From NCBI RefSeq assembly GCF_013911645.1, contig NZ_JACESV010000002.1, positions 682,001 through 746,000 of the forward strand: a stretch of DNA of 64,000 bases, read 5' to 3'. The notes beneath the pieces are model-generated. The model did no database searches, was not told the DNA's origin, and saw only the letters and a list, made by a program, of their open reading frames with translations. Shown here in pieces: positions 26,140-34,330 of the stretch. How positions within the stretch are numbered: the first letter of the stretch is position 1; every line of letters starts with the position of its first letter. The stretch comes from Allomuricauda sp. (GTDB lineage: Bacteria > Bacteroidota > Bacteroidia > Flavobacteriales > Flavobacteriaceae). A program made the position numbers and the translations under genes.

Positions 26140-29100
26140 ATGAAAAAAAGAGTATTTCTTCTGTTAGGCGCTTTATTTGGAACGCTGGCTTTTGCACAGA
26201 CCGCCAACGATTATTTTGAACCCATGAAATTTAGGAACATTGGCCCATTTAGGGGCGGACGTTCCGTAACTGCAAGTGGTGTTGTGGGCGACCCGATTAC
26301 CTATTATATGGGAACCACAGGCGGAGGACTTTGGAAGACCACCAATGCAGGAGGCCAATGGGAAAACATTTCCGACGGATTTTTTGAAATGGGTTCCGTT
26401 GGGGCCGTTTCTGTTTCACCATCCAACCCCAATATTGTGTATTGTGGTATGGGAGAGCATGCCCCAAGAGGCGTAATGACTTCTTATGGAGATGGTATGT
26501 ATAAATCCAACGATGCAGGGAAAACATGGGTCAAGCTAGGCTTGGAAAAAACGCAGCACATTTCACGAATCATCATCCACCCCACCAACCCCGATATTGT
26601 TTATGTGGCAGCCCAAGGAGCATTGTATGCCCCAAATCCGGAGAGAGGGGTATATCGTTCCACGGATGGAGGAAAGACGTGGGAGAACATTCTGTATGTG
26701 GATGAAGGTACAGGAGCTGCCGAGCTTTCCATGGATGCAAATAATCCTCTGGTCTTGTATGCAGCAATGTGGGAACACCAGCGCAAACCCAATAAAGTGA
26801 TCAGTGGTGGGCCTGGAAGTGGATTGTACAAAAGTACCGATGGCGGGGATACTTGGACGGAAATGACGAAGGGTCTTCCCGAGGAAAAAGGAAAAATGGC
26901 CATAGCGGTAAGTGCTGCCAATTCCGATAAAGTCTATGCCGTAATCGAAAGTGATTCCAATCAAGACAAGGGCGGTTTATTTGTTTCGAATGATGCAGGT
27001 GATAGCTGGCAGATGGTAAGTGGTGATAACCGATTGGTGCAACGTGCCTGGTATTATATTGAAGTGTTTTCCGATCCCAATGATGAAGATACCGTGTATG
27101 TGCTGAGTGCTTCCATGTTCCGTTCCGAAGATGGGGGGAAAACATGGGAAACCATCTCAGTGCCCCATGGCGATACCCACGATTTGTGGATTAACCCCAA
27201 CAACTCCAACAATATGGTTTTGGCAGATGATGGCGGGGCTACCATTACTTTTGATTACGGCGAAAACTGGACCTTACAGGACAATATGCCTACGGCACAG
27301 TTTTACCGAATCAATACCGATAATCTCTTTCCGTATAATATTTACGGAGGCCAGCAGGACAATACTTCGGTCAAGATTGCGAGTCTTTCAGTAGGTCGAT
27401 GGAGCATTGGTCGGGAGGATTGGCACTATTCCGCAGGTGGGGAGAGTGCTTTTTTGGCCTTTGATCCCGATAATCCCCGTTATGTGATGGGTGGAAGTTA
27501 TTTGGGGACTATTGAGTTGTTGGACATGGAATCCAAAATGTCCAGTAACGTCATGGCGGCTCCTATCCAATATTTGGGTCGTGATGCGCGGGATATGAAA
27601 TACCTGTACAACTGGAATGCCCCTGTGATTTGGTCCAAGCACGAACCTGGTACGTTTTATCACGGTGCGCAATTGGTGCTAAGAACTAAGAACAATGGAG
27701 TCACTTGGGAAGAAATATCCCCGGACCTTACCAGAGATCAAGATGAATTACAAGGAAAAGGAGGGGGCCCCTACACCAACGAAGCCGTTGGTGCTGAAAA
27801 CTATGGAACTTTAGCTTACATTATTGAATCACCGCACGAAAAAGGAATTTTGATTACGGGAAGTGATGATGGCTTGGTGCATATCACCAAAAACGGCGGG
27901 GAGTCATGGGAGAACATAACCCCAAAGGGGTTAAAGGAATGTTTGGTAAACGCCATTGAGGTATCGCCACATAACCCAAGTACCATCTACATTGCCACCA
28001 CCCGATATAAGTTCAACGATTATACCCCTGCCATATACAAAAGCAGCGACTACGGTAAATCGTGGACGAACATAAGCGAAGGAATTCCTTATGGAGCATT
28101 TACAAGGGTAGTACGGGAAGACGAAGAGCAAAAAGGACTATTGTATGCGGGTACCGAGAAGGGGCTTTATGTTTCTTGGAACGATGGAAAAAAATGGGAA
28201 CCCTTGCAACTGAATCTGCCCAAAACGCCGGTTACTGATTTGAAAGTGCACCAAGGAGATTTGATCGTGGCTACATCCGGAAGAAGTTTCTGGATTTTGG
28301 ACAACATCACCACACTTGCTCAGTACGAAGGAAGCAACAAAGCATTAAAAATTTACAAGCCCGAAGAAGCCGTTCACGGTAATTGGGGAAGTCAGCTAAA
28401 CAGTTCTTCTAAAAGTGTAACGGGGACCCATTCTTTTGAAGGAGTAAACCCGGCAAACGGTATGGTGATCTACTATAATCTTCCCGAAAAAATGGATTCT
28501 ACGGAGGTGACCATGGAAATTTTGAATGGCCAGGGTAAAGTAGTTCGCAACTTTACTTCCAAAAAAGATGAAAGTTATATACCGCATAATGGCGGTGGAG
28601 CTCCACCAGCTCCTGTTTTGGGAACCGACAAAGGGTTGAATCGCTTTGTTTGGGATTTAAAAACCCCAATATTGCCAGGTATCCCAGGCGTGTATATCGA
28701 AGCAGATTTTACAGGTCACAAAGTGCCACCCGGGGAGTATACCATAAAATTAAAAGCAGGAGGGGAGACAGTTTCCACCAAGGGAACCATCATTGCTACA
28801 CCCAATACCAATGTTGATCAAGAGCGTTTTGAGGAACACGATGCCATTATGACGGATTTCGAGACCAAACTCACCGAGATGCACAACAAAGTGAACAAGT
28901 TGAAAGAAGTGCAAGATCAACTGGAGAAGCTGTTGAAGGATTTGGATAATGATGAGCTGAAGAAAGAAGGTCAAGCTTTACTCGATACATTAAAAACATG
29001 GGATGGCGAAATGGTGCAGCGGAAATCCCAAGCGTATGACGATGTAGAGAACTTTCCCAACAAGTTTACCGCAGAATATCTTTTTGTGATGAACCATAGC

Positions 29101-29265
29101 AACAGTGCATTGCCACAGATCAATCAACCATCAAAAGATAGAAAGGCAGAACTGGATGCGCAATGGGTTGGACTAAAACAGCGTGCTGAGACCTTGATGA
29201 AAACAGAAATACCTAAATTTAACGCCAAACTATGGGAGCATGGCATTGGAGCCATTAGAATGTAA
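26140..29265 (+). CDS. Secreted Asp-box (sortilin/VPS10-like) protein, copy 2
   Basis: 1041 residues, same architecture as the upstream copy: signal peptide ([13 protein letters not shown]), N-terminal block [48 protein letters not shown] matching the other's [42 protein letters not shown], then repeated Asp boxes and a helical tail ([41 protein letters not shown]). The pair arose by tandem duplication with strong divergence. Gap of 17 bp to the next gene. Confidence 0.9.
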   Translation: MKKRVFLLLGALFGTLAFAQTANDYFEPMKFRNIGPFRGGRSVTASGVVGDPITYYMGTTGGGLWKTTNAGGQWENISDGFFEMGSVGAVSVSPSNPNIVYCGMGEHAPRGVMTSYGDGMYKSNDAGKTWVKLGLEKTQHISRIIIHPTNPDIVYVAAQGALYAPNPERGVYRSTDGGKTWENILYVDEGTGAAELSMDANNPLVLYAAMWEHQRKPNKVISGGPGSGLYKSTDGGDTWTEMTKGLPEEKGKMAIAVSAANSDKVYAVIESDSNQDKGGLFVSNDAGDSWQMVSGDNRLVQRAWYYIEVFSDPNDEDTVYVLSASMFRSEDGGKTWETISVPHGDTHDLWINPNNSNNMVLADDGGATITFDYGENWTLQDNMPTAQFYRINTDNLFPYNIYGGQQDNTSVKIASLSVGRWSIGREDWHYSAGGESAFLAFDPDNPRYVMGGSYLGTIELLDMESKMSSNVMAAPIQYLGRDARDMKYLYNWNAPVIWSKHEPGTFYHGAQLVLRTKNNGVTWEEISPDLTRDQDELQGKGGGPYTNEAVGAENYGTLAYIIESPHEKGILITGSDDGLVHITKNGGESWENITPKGLKECLVNAIEVSPHNPSTIYIATTRYKFNDYTPAIYKSSDYGKSWTNISEGIPYGAFTRVVREDEEQKGLLYAGTEKGLYVSWNDGKKWEPLQLNLPKTPVTDLKVHQGDLIVATSGRSFWILDNITTLAQYEGSNKALKIYKPEEAVHGNWGSQLNSSSKSVTGTHSFEGVNPANGMVIYYNLPEKMDSTEVTMEILNGQGKVVRNFTSKKDESYIPHNGGGAPPAPVLGTDKGLNRFVWDLKTPILPGIPGVYIEADFTGHKVPPGEYTIKLKAGGETVSTKGTIIATPNTNVDQERFEEHDAIMTDFETKLTEMHNKVNKLKEVQDQLEKLLKDLDNDELKKEGQALLDTLKTWDGEMVQRKSQAYDDVENFPNKFTAEYLFVMNHSNSALPQINQPSKDRKAELDAQWVGLKQRAETLMKTEIPKFNAKLWEHGIGAIRM

Positions 29266-29282
29266 CACTTAAAACAAAATAA

Positions 29283-29828
29283 TTGCTGTACCAGTACATA
29301 AAATCGTTGCACTTAATATTCGTGGTGACCTGGTTTGCCGGTTTGTTCTATATTCCCCGGCTGTTCATCTACCATATTGAAGCCTGGCAAAAACCATCAC
29401 CGGACAAGGAAATCCTTTCCGAACAACTAAAGTTGATGACGAAACGATTGTGGTACATCATTACATGGCCATCGGCAATTTTGTGTACGTTGTTCGCGAT
29501 ATGGTTGTTGATTTTGATGCCCGCTTGGTTGCAGCAACCTTGGATGCACGTTAAACTGGCCTTTGTAGCGTTACTTTTCGTGTATCATTTTAAATGTCAT
29601 CAAATCTTTCAACAATTGCAGCGCGATGAGGTAAAATACACTTCTAAATTTATGCGTATTTGGAACGAGGTGGCGACCCTTATCCTGTTTGCCGTGGTAT
29701 TTTTGGTCATCCTTAAAAATGCCTTTAACTGGATCTATGGGGTGATAGGGATTTTTGTGCTGGCCCTATTGCTGATGCTGGGAATCAGGTTGTACAAACG
29801 TATCCGTGACAAAAACCCGAATGCTTAG
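29283..29828 (+). CDS. HemJ-like membrane protein (CopD/UPF0093-type)
   Basis: 181 residues, the typical length of HemJ. YIKSLHLIFVVTWFAGLFYIPRLFIYHIEA carries the His and Arg in the first helix that are conserved in HemJ, and a second His lies in HVKLAFVALLFVYHFKCH. Four or more membrane helices. HemJ oxidises protoporphyrinogen IX in haem synthesis in bacteria without HemG or HemY. No other haem gene is nearby. TTG start, 17 bp after the Asp-box gene. Confidence 0.82.
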   Translation: MLYQYIKSLHLIFVVTWFAGLFYIPRLFIYHIEAWQKPSPDKEILSEQLKLMTKRLWYIITWPSAILCTLFAIWLLILMPAWLQQPWMHVKLAFVALLFVYHFKCHQIFQQLQRDEVKYTSKFMRIWNEVATLILFAVVFLVILKNAFNWIYGVIGIFVLALLLMLGIRLYKRIRDKNPNA

Positions 29829-29914
29829 AACACCCATTTAGGCTTAAGTTGGGGTATAAAAGGCGGAGTGTTATGCTGCGTTGTTTTTTGATTCAAACTT
29901 GTGTATTTTAACGT

Positions 29915-30403
29915 ATGCCCAAAAAATACCCGAAAGATCGCATCAAAGTACCTCGATTTAGTGAGGATTCGGGTTTTTATACTACACCGCAACGTTCCAA
30001 GATCATGGGAAAAATAAAGGGCAAGAACACCAAGCCAGAACTTGCCTTTAGAAAAGCACTGTGGCAATCGGGCTACCGTTACCGTATTGATTACAAGAAG
30101 CTCATAGGAAAGCCGGATATCGCCCTAAAAAAGTACAAGACCGTTATATTTATTGATGGTGAGTACTGGCACGGTTATAATTGGGAGGAGCGCAAACAAA
30201 AAATCAAGAACAACCGAGAATTCTGGATTCCCAAAATTGAGCGTAACATGCAACGGGATCAAGAGGTGAATCAAGCTCTGAAAGAAAAAGGGTACACTGT
30301 ATTTCGTTTTTGGGAAACAGAGGTGAAGAAAAACTTAGATGAATGTTTAGAGGCAGTCTTAATGCACCTGGATAAAGTCAAAGCTGCTTTTTCACAATCT
30401 TGA
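29915..30403 (+). CDS. Vsr-like very-short-patch repair endonuclease, zinc site absent
   Basis: 162 residues. TTPQRSKIMGKIKGKNTKPELAFRKALWQSGYRYRI...IGKPDIALKKYKTVIFIDGEYWHGYNW and IERNMQRDQEV...FRFWETEV align with E. coli Vsr. The catalytic Asp (GKPDIAL), a His (W-H) and the later RD are kept. The zinc ligands are not: Cys66, His71 and Cys73 of E. coli become Glu, Tyr and Trp, and the final Cys in WEC is Thr. No DNA cytosine methyltransferase is near, so T:G repair next to 5mC is doubtful; a defence or other nicking role is open. Tail-to-tail overlap of 26 bp with the XRE/S24 gene. Confidence 0.85.
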   Translation: MPKKYPKDRIKVPRFSEDSGFYTTPQRSKIMGKIKGKNTKPELAFRKALWQSGYRYRIDYKKLIGKPDIALKKYKTVIFIDGEYWHGYNWEERKQKIKNNREFWIPKIERNMQRDQEVNQALKEKGYTVFRFWETEVKKNLDECLEAVLMHLDKVKAAFSQS

Positions 30404-31082
30404 AGACTTGTAACACATCATCCAAAGGCAACTCAAAGTCCTGAAATTCGGGCGATGTATTCAAATTATGGCACAAAACCGTCTTATTTTCCCTGTTATA
30501 CCCTGTAAGCTGTTTACAGATAATCCTATTCGCACAAACCAATATATATGATTGGTTCCAAAAGGTTTCGTTATTGCGCGTTAACGATTCTTTTTTAATT
30601 TCCAACCCAAGTACATAGGCCTTGTTTGGGATTGCATCTAAGCTGGAATCGTTCATGGAATCGCCGGACACCTCAAATATGCGGTGGGGCTCATCCGCTA
30701 AAAAATCAATTATAAAACCTCCTTGAAAAGGATTGCTCAGGTTGTTCTTCTGTAAACTTTGAATGTATTTTTTGTGCCATTCGACCAATACCAAAGGGGC
30801 CATTACCAAGTATTTTCCATGCTCCAACGGGTAAAACACACTGCCATGCTTGGTAAAAGGCTGTCGTTTGGTGTAGGCCTCTCCCATATCGTTGACCTCG
30901 TGCATATACAGTTCGGCAATGGTAAGCCCAAAGTACTCTGCTATTTTGGTGAGATTTTTTATGGGGATATTGGCATCCTTGCGTTCGTAAAGCTGAATGG
31001 TGCGAAGGCTAACCCCAATTTCTTTGCCCAATTGTGATTGGCTAATATTATTTTTTCGTCTTAACTGCTTAATTATATACAT
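30378..31082 (-). CDS. XRE/S24 family CI-like repressor
   Basis: 234 residues. HTH_XRE at ~5-60 (IKQLRRKNNISQSQLGKEIGVSLRTIQLYERKDANI...). S24/LexA-like C-terminal domain with FEVSGDSMNDSS, the Ser of the Ser-Lys dyad; the Lys is probably in ICKQLTGYN. Such proteins repress and may self-cleave under RecA. Its divergent neighbour and the palindromes between them suggest self-regulation. It could also be a phage or mobile-element relic. Tail-to-tail overlap with the Vsr-like gene. Confidence 0.88.
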   Translation of the reverse strand: MYIIKQLRRKNNISQSQLGKEIGVSLRTIQLYERKDANIPIKNLTKIAEYFGLTIAELYMHEVNDMGEAYTKRQPFTKHGSVFYPLEHGKYLVMAPLVLVEWHKKYIQSLQKNNLSNPFQGGFIIDFLADEPHRIFEVSGDSMNDSSLDAIPNKAYVLGLEIKKESLTRNNETFWNQSYILVCANRIICKQLTGYNRENKTVLCHNLNTSPEFQDFELPLDDVLQVFKIVKKQL

Positions 31083-31093
31083 TTATTTCTATA

Positions 31094-31162
31094 TTGTGTA
31101 ATATTGTTACGCAACAAGCAATCAACGCAGCAATTCATCTAATTTTCTGTAATTGGGTTACA
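31094..31162. promoter_or_regulatory. Paired palindromic operators between repressor and small HTH gene
   Basis: Site 1 (about 31094-31114) TTGTGTAA-tattg-TTACGCAA: arms match 7 of 8. Site 2 (about 31148-31162) TGTAA-ttggg-TTACA: perfect 5-bp arms. Both share the core TGTAA-N5-TTACR, and their centres are about 51 bp apart, close to five helical turns. This is the layout expected for cooperative binding by a dimeric repressor such as the S24 protein on the left. Confidence 0.65.
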
Positions 31163-31222
31163 AGCCAAATATAGAAAATAGGATTTGACCCCGACATATA
31201 ATTATTTAAACACGAATTATAA

Positions 31223-31543
31223 ATGGGTTCCATTAAAGGCCTTGGGCCAATTGTAAAAGGCGAATTGATTTTTAGGGAAGAGGATTATGGAAAGCCGATC
31301 AATGAAAAGCTGTCCGAAATACTACGAAGAAATACATCTAAAAACGATTTTGCCAACATTGCCATACAGAGCAATGTGAGTTTTTCCACGATCCGCGATG
31401 TAGTGTACCGCACCAATAGTTTGACCAAATTGAACGCAAATGCCATTTCTTTGCTGATTCATGCCGCTTACGAAAACTCTTTTGCATACAAACTACAGGC
31501 GGAGGGCGATATTCTTTATCTGGGAAATTTATTGAAGCTCTAA
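31223..31543 (+). CDS. Small HTH-like protein, divergent from the CI-like repressor
   Basis: 106 residues. The stretch NDFANIAIQSNVSFSTIRDVVYRTNSLTKLNANAISLLIHA has the helix-turn-helix rhythm (NIAIQSNVSFSTIRDVV). It resembles a Cro-like partner but no family can be named. Divergent from the S24 repressor across paired operator-like palindromes. The C-terminal LYLGNLLKL ends 14 bp before the GNAT gene on the other strand. Confidence 0.65.
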   Translation: MGSIKGLGPIVKGELIFREEDYGKPINEKLSEILRRNTSKNDFANIAIQSNVSFSTIRDVVYRTNSLTKLNANAISLLIHAAYENSFAYKLQAEGDILYLGNLLKL

Positions 31544-32047
31544 TCGCAACAACCAATCGGTTTGTTTATCGGTACCAATATAATAAGGGTGTTCGTTAAA
31601 CTTTGTAAAACCATGTTTTTGATAAAAACGTATGGCCTTGGGGTTGTGTTCCCATACCCCTAGCCAAATATAATCCTTACCCAACTCCTTGGCTTTTGTG
31701 ATGATCTCTTGGAGCATCCAAGCACCTATCTTTTTGCCTTGATGCTCCCCAAGCACATAAATACGTTCAATTTCCAAGGCATTGGGGTCGTGCACATCGG
31801 TCTGCGCCGTTCCAATATTCAATTTAAAATACCCTACCAATGTTTCATCGTCATACACAAAATAAAAAAGGCAGTCCTTGTGGGCAAGTTCTTTGGCTAG
31901 TTTATCAGGATGGAACGCTTCTTGGATATAGGCTTCAAAATCCTTTGGGTCATTGTCTTTTTCAAAGGCGGCTCTAAAGGTTTCTTTGGATATGTGCACC
32001 AAAGTTTTTAAGTCCGCAGTAGTACATTTTAGATAGTGCAAGGCCAT
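31529..32047 (-). CDS. GNAT-family N-acetyltransferase
   Basis: 172 residues. GNAT motif A is visible: IERIYVLGEHQGKKIGAWMLQEIITKA, with the Q/R-x-x-G-x-G/A acetyl-CoA loop as HQGKKIGA. Then GVWEHNPKAIRFYQKHGFTKF, the motif B end. Transfers an acetyl group from acetyl-CoA to an amine; the substrate is unknown. Convergent with the small HTH gene, overlapping it by 15 bp. A promoter is seen upstream. Confidence 0.92.
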   Translation of the reverse strand: MALHYLKCTTADLKTLVHISKETFRAAFEKDNDPKDFEAYIQEAFHPDKLAKELAHKDCLFYFVYDDETLVGYFKLNIGTAQTDVHDPNALEIERIYVLGEHQGKKIGAWMLQEIITKAKELGKDYIWLGVWEHNPKAIRFYQKHGFTKFNEHPYYIGTDKQTDWLLRLELQ

Positions 32048-32064
32048 GGCGAAGAATTATGCCC

Positions 32065-32095
32065 AAAATTATCACAAAAAAAGAGCCTAACAAGA
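32065..32095 (-). promoter_or_regulatory. GNAT promoter, CTTG-N19-TAATTTTG
   Basis: Minus strand: -7 box TAATTTTG (TAnnTTTG, perfect) at about 32065-32072, and CTTG at about 32092-32095, spacing 19. The -33 box lies inside the terminator hairpin of the upstream small gene. Confidence 0.55.
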
Positions 32096-32105
32096 TGTTG
32101 GCTCT
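32077..32105 (-). terminator. Terminator of the small 34-codon gene
   Basis: Minus strand GAGCC-aacatcttgtta-GGCTC followed by TTTTTTT. A classic intrinsic terminator about 30 bp after the stop of the small ORF. Confidence 0.75.
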
Positions 32106-32132
32106 ATATTTTTCAGGGGGATTACAACTGAT

Positions 32133-32237
32133 CTATAGCATGAAAAGCTTTTTGATCAAAAGCATAAAACCTGTGAAAAAATCGTTTCTGTAGACTTGGA
32201 CATTTTCGTCCATCGTGGTTTTTGATTTTAGTGCCAT
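32133..32237 (-). CDS. Small ORF, 34 codons, its own transcription unit
   Basis: MALKSKTTMDENVQVYRNDFFTGFMLLIKKLFML: a short polar start then a hydrophobic, Phe/Leu/Lys-rich tail that could sit in a membrane. The ATG at 32237 is preferred to the track start (32372) because a perfect -7 box (TATATTTG, about 32286-32293) lies about 50 bp upstream. An intrinsic terminator follows. Promoter, ORF and terminator together argue that the stretch is transcribed. It could instead be a small RNA with an incidental ORF. Confidence 0.5.
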   Translation of the reverse strand: MALKSKTTMDENVQVYRNDFFTGFMLLIKKLFML

Positions 32238-32285
32238 GGTTAATTTGGTTTGTGGTGTTAATTTGGGTAAAAATTTCGATATAAC

Positions 32286-32293
32286 CAAATATA
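32286..32293 (-). promoter_or_regulatory. -7 box TATATTTG upstream of the small ORF
   Basis: Perfect TAnnTTTG on the minus strand, about 50 bp upstream of the ATG. No clear -33 TTTG. Confidence 0.45.
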
Positions 32294-32368
32294 TAATCGA
32301 TGAACGGTAATTTAAAACTATTGTTGTGTAATGGCTTGATTTTGTTGTAAAAATTGTATGGATATTTA

Positions 32369-33022
32369 TCAAATATTCATTTCGGGAATATCTCCTTCCA
32401 CAACAAGTTTTCCTTCGGTTGCTTCTACGATTTCCTCAACGGTAACCCCGGGTGCTCTTTCCATCAATTTGAATCCTTCGGATGTGACTTCCAATACGGC
32501 AAGGTTGGTGACAATTTTTTTTACGCACCCTACACCGGTCAAGGGCAAGGTGCATCGTTTCAACAATTTTGATTCCCCGGCCCGGTTGGTATGCATCATG
32601 GCAACGATGATGTTTTCTGCGGATGCCACCAAATCCATAGCTCCTCCCATTCCTTTTACCATTTTTCCGGGTATCTTCCAGTTGGCAATATCTCCGTTCT
32701 CCGCTACTTCCATTGCCCCTAAAATGGTTAAATCCACATGCTGGCCCCGTATCATTCCAAAACTTAGGGCAGAATCAAAAAAAGAAGCACCTGGCAAAGT
32801 GGTTATGGTCTGTTTACCAGCATTGATGATGTCGGCATCCTCTTCCCCCTCGAATGGGAAGGGGCCCATGCCCAAAACACCGTTTTCGCTTTGAAATTCC
32901 ACACTAATATCGTCCCGTACAAAATTGGCAACCAAGGTGGGTATACCAATACCGAGGTTGACGTAATATCCGTCCTTGACCTCTTTTGCTATCCGTTTTG
33001 CTATTCCGTTCTTATCTAACAT
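32369..33022 (-). CDS. scoB: 3-oxoacid CoA-transferase, subunit B
   Basis: 217 residues. The catalytic Glu motif is present: VEFQSENGVLGMGPFP (SENG). GIGIPTLVANFV and KGMGGAMDLVAS match the beta subunit. With subunit A it moves CoA between succinyl-CoA and acetoacetate. The A gene lies upstream but a four-helix-bundle gene is inserted between them. Confidence 0.94.
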   Translation of the reverse strand: MLDKNGIAKRIAKEVKDGYYVNLGIGIPTLVANFVRDDISVEFQSENGVLGMGPFPFEGEEDADIINAGKQTITTLPGASFFDSALSFGMIRGQHVDLTILGAMEVAENGDIANWKIPGKMVKGMGGAMDLVASAENIIVAMMHTNRAGESKLLKRCTLPLTGVGCVKKIVTNLAVLEVTSEGFKLMERAPGVTVEEIVEATEGKLVVEGDIPEMNI

Positions 33023-33072
33023 GTTGTTAATGTGTCAATTAAGTAATTAGACAATATGCCAATTACTTCTAG

Positions 33073-33441
33073 TTATGTATTTCTTTTTGAGGTCGAAATT
33101 ATTTTGTTCAAAATTTTGATGATGTCAAACAATTCCGCCAATAACTTTTCAGCACTTGGATAATTATTCAGTTCGTTGCACAAGAAAAGCCAAAACTCAG
33201 TTTCTTCAGCTTCCTTCATTGCAATTTTCATCTTGTGCACAAAGTCAGCCTTGCTCTCCGCATTTTGGGCTTCCTTAATATTTGCTCCTATGGATGTTCC
33301 TGACTTTAAAACTTGGTTAGCTACCACGAACTTTCGAATACTTTCAAGTTTTTCGCCATATTCAACAACGTTTTTGGCAAATTCAAATGATTTTACCAAA
33401 ATAGTGTTGTCACTATACTTTTCACTAAAAGTTATCATCAT
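33073..33441 (-). CDS. Four-helix-bundle protein (S23/IVP family), copy 1
   Basis: 122 residues. VKSFEFAKNVVEYGEKLESIRKFVVANQVLKSGTSIGANIKEAQNAESKADFVHKMKIAMKEAEETEFWLFLCNEL is the family signature: S-x-S/T-x-x-A-N-x-x-E, then K-x-x-A-x-K-E-x-x-E-T-x-F/Y-W-L. Related to proteins found in 23S rRNA intervening sequences and to the Avd accessory protein of retroelements. Function in a free-standing setting is unknown. It sits between scoA and scoB in the same direction, which is unusual. The spacers on both sides hold ATGTGCCAATATGCCAAT-like repeats in opposite orientation. Confidence 0.85.
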   Translation of the reverse strand: MMITFSEKYSDNTILVKSFEFAKNVVEYGEKLESIRKFVVANQVLKSGTSIGANIKEAQNAESKADFVHKMKIAMKEAEETEFWLFLCNELNNYPSAEKLLAELFDIIKILNKIISTSKRNT

Positions 33442-33531
33442 ACTTTTTGAATATATCGCAATCCGTTAATTGATCCAGCCTAATCGACCCATTGTCACAT
33501 TGATTCATTGGCATATTGGCACATCGGCTTA

Positions 33532-34230
33532 TTATCTCGTTCTCACCGTTCGCTGCTCTATTCTTTTCTCAAATGATTTTCCTTGGAAAATGCGCTGTAC
33601 AAATATTCCGGGAATATGGATCTGGTTGGGGTCCAGACTGCCCGCCGGAAGTAGTTCTTCGACTTCCGCTACGGTTATCGTGGCCGCTCCGCACATACAC
33701 GGATTAAAATTCCGTGCCGTACCCTTAAAAATGAGGTTGCCGGCTTCGTCCCCTTTCCATGCTTTTACAAAAGCAAAATCAGCCTTGAACGCTGGCTCCA
33801 ACACGTACATTTTTCCATCGAATTCACGGGTCTCTTTTCCTTCTGCGACCTCGGTCCCGTAACCTGCCGGGGTGTAAAAAGCGGGAAATCCTGCTTGTGC
33901 CGCCCTGCATTTCTCGGCCAAAGTTCCTTGTGGTGTGAGTTCCACTTCCAGTTCCCCGCTCAGCATTTGGCGTTCAAACTCGTCGTTCTCACCTACATAG
34001 GAGGAAATCATTTTTTTTATTTGATGCTTCTGCAAAAGGAGTCCTAGGCCAAAATCATCGACCCCGGCATTATTGGATATACAGGTAATGTCCTTGACGC
34101 CCAATCGTACCAATTCGTCTATGGCATTTTCGGGTATTCCGCATAGGCCAAATCCGCCCAACATAAAGGTCATTCCATTCTTTACACCCTCCAAAGCTTC
34201 TGTAACATTGGCAACTGTTTTATTGATCAT
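33532..34230 (-). CDS. scoA: 3-oxoacid CoA-transferase, subunit A
   Basis: 232 residues. [41 protein letters not shown] and later [44 protein letters not shown] are textbook subunit A blocks. Forms the heterotetramer with scoB for ketone body or short-chain acid activation. Confidence 0.95.
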   Translation of the reverse strand: MINKTVANVTEALEGVKNGMTFMLGGFGLCGIPENAIDELVRLGVKDITCISNNAGVDDFGLGLLLQKHQIKKMISSYVGENDEFERQMLSGELEVELTPQGTLAEKCRAAQAGFPAFYTPAGYGTEVAEGKETREFDGKMYVLEPAFKADFAFVKAWKGDEAGNLIFKGTARNFNPCMCGAATITVAEVEELLPAGSLDPNQIHIPGIFVQRIFQGKSFEKRIEQRTVRTR

Positions 34231-34270
34231 AGCATTCGTATTTATATTGCCTGAAATTACGATTTAAATA

Positions 34271-34308
34271 AAAAAGCCCCAAGCAAATTACGATATGCTT
34301 GGGGCTTT
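34271..34308 (-). terminator. Terminator after the PBP1A gene
   Basis: AAAGCCCCAAGCA-aattacgata-TGCTTGGGGCTTT with T/A runs on both sides. It ends the minus-strand PBP1A transcript and may also work the other way. Confidence 0.85.
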
Positions 34309-34330
34309 ATTTTATCAATGTGGGTTTGGG

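Noticed and set aside
31083-31222. CRISPR-like or phage attachment site
   Set aside because: Only two short palindromes and no repeat-spacer order or integrase.
32238-32372. Extended N-terminus of the small 34-codon ORF
   Set aside because: It contains the TATATTTG -7 box and runs to the scoB stop; the shorter start is better.
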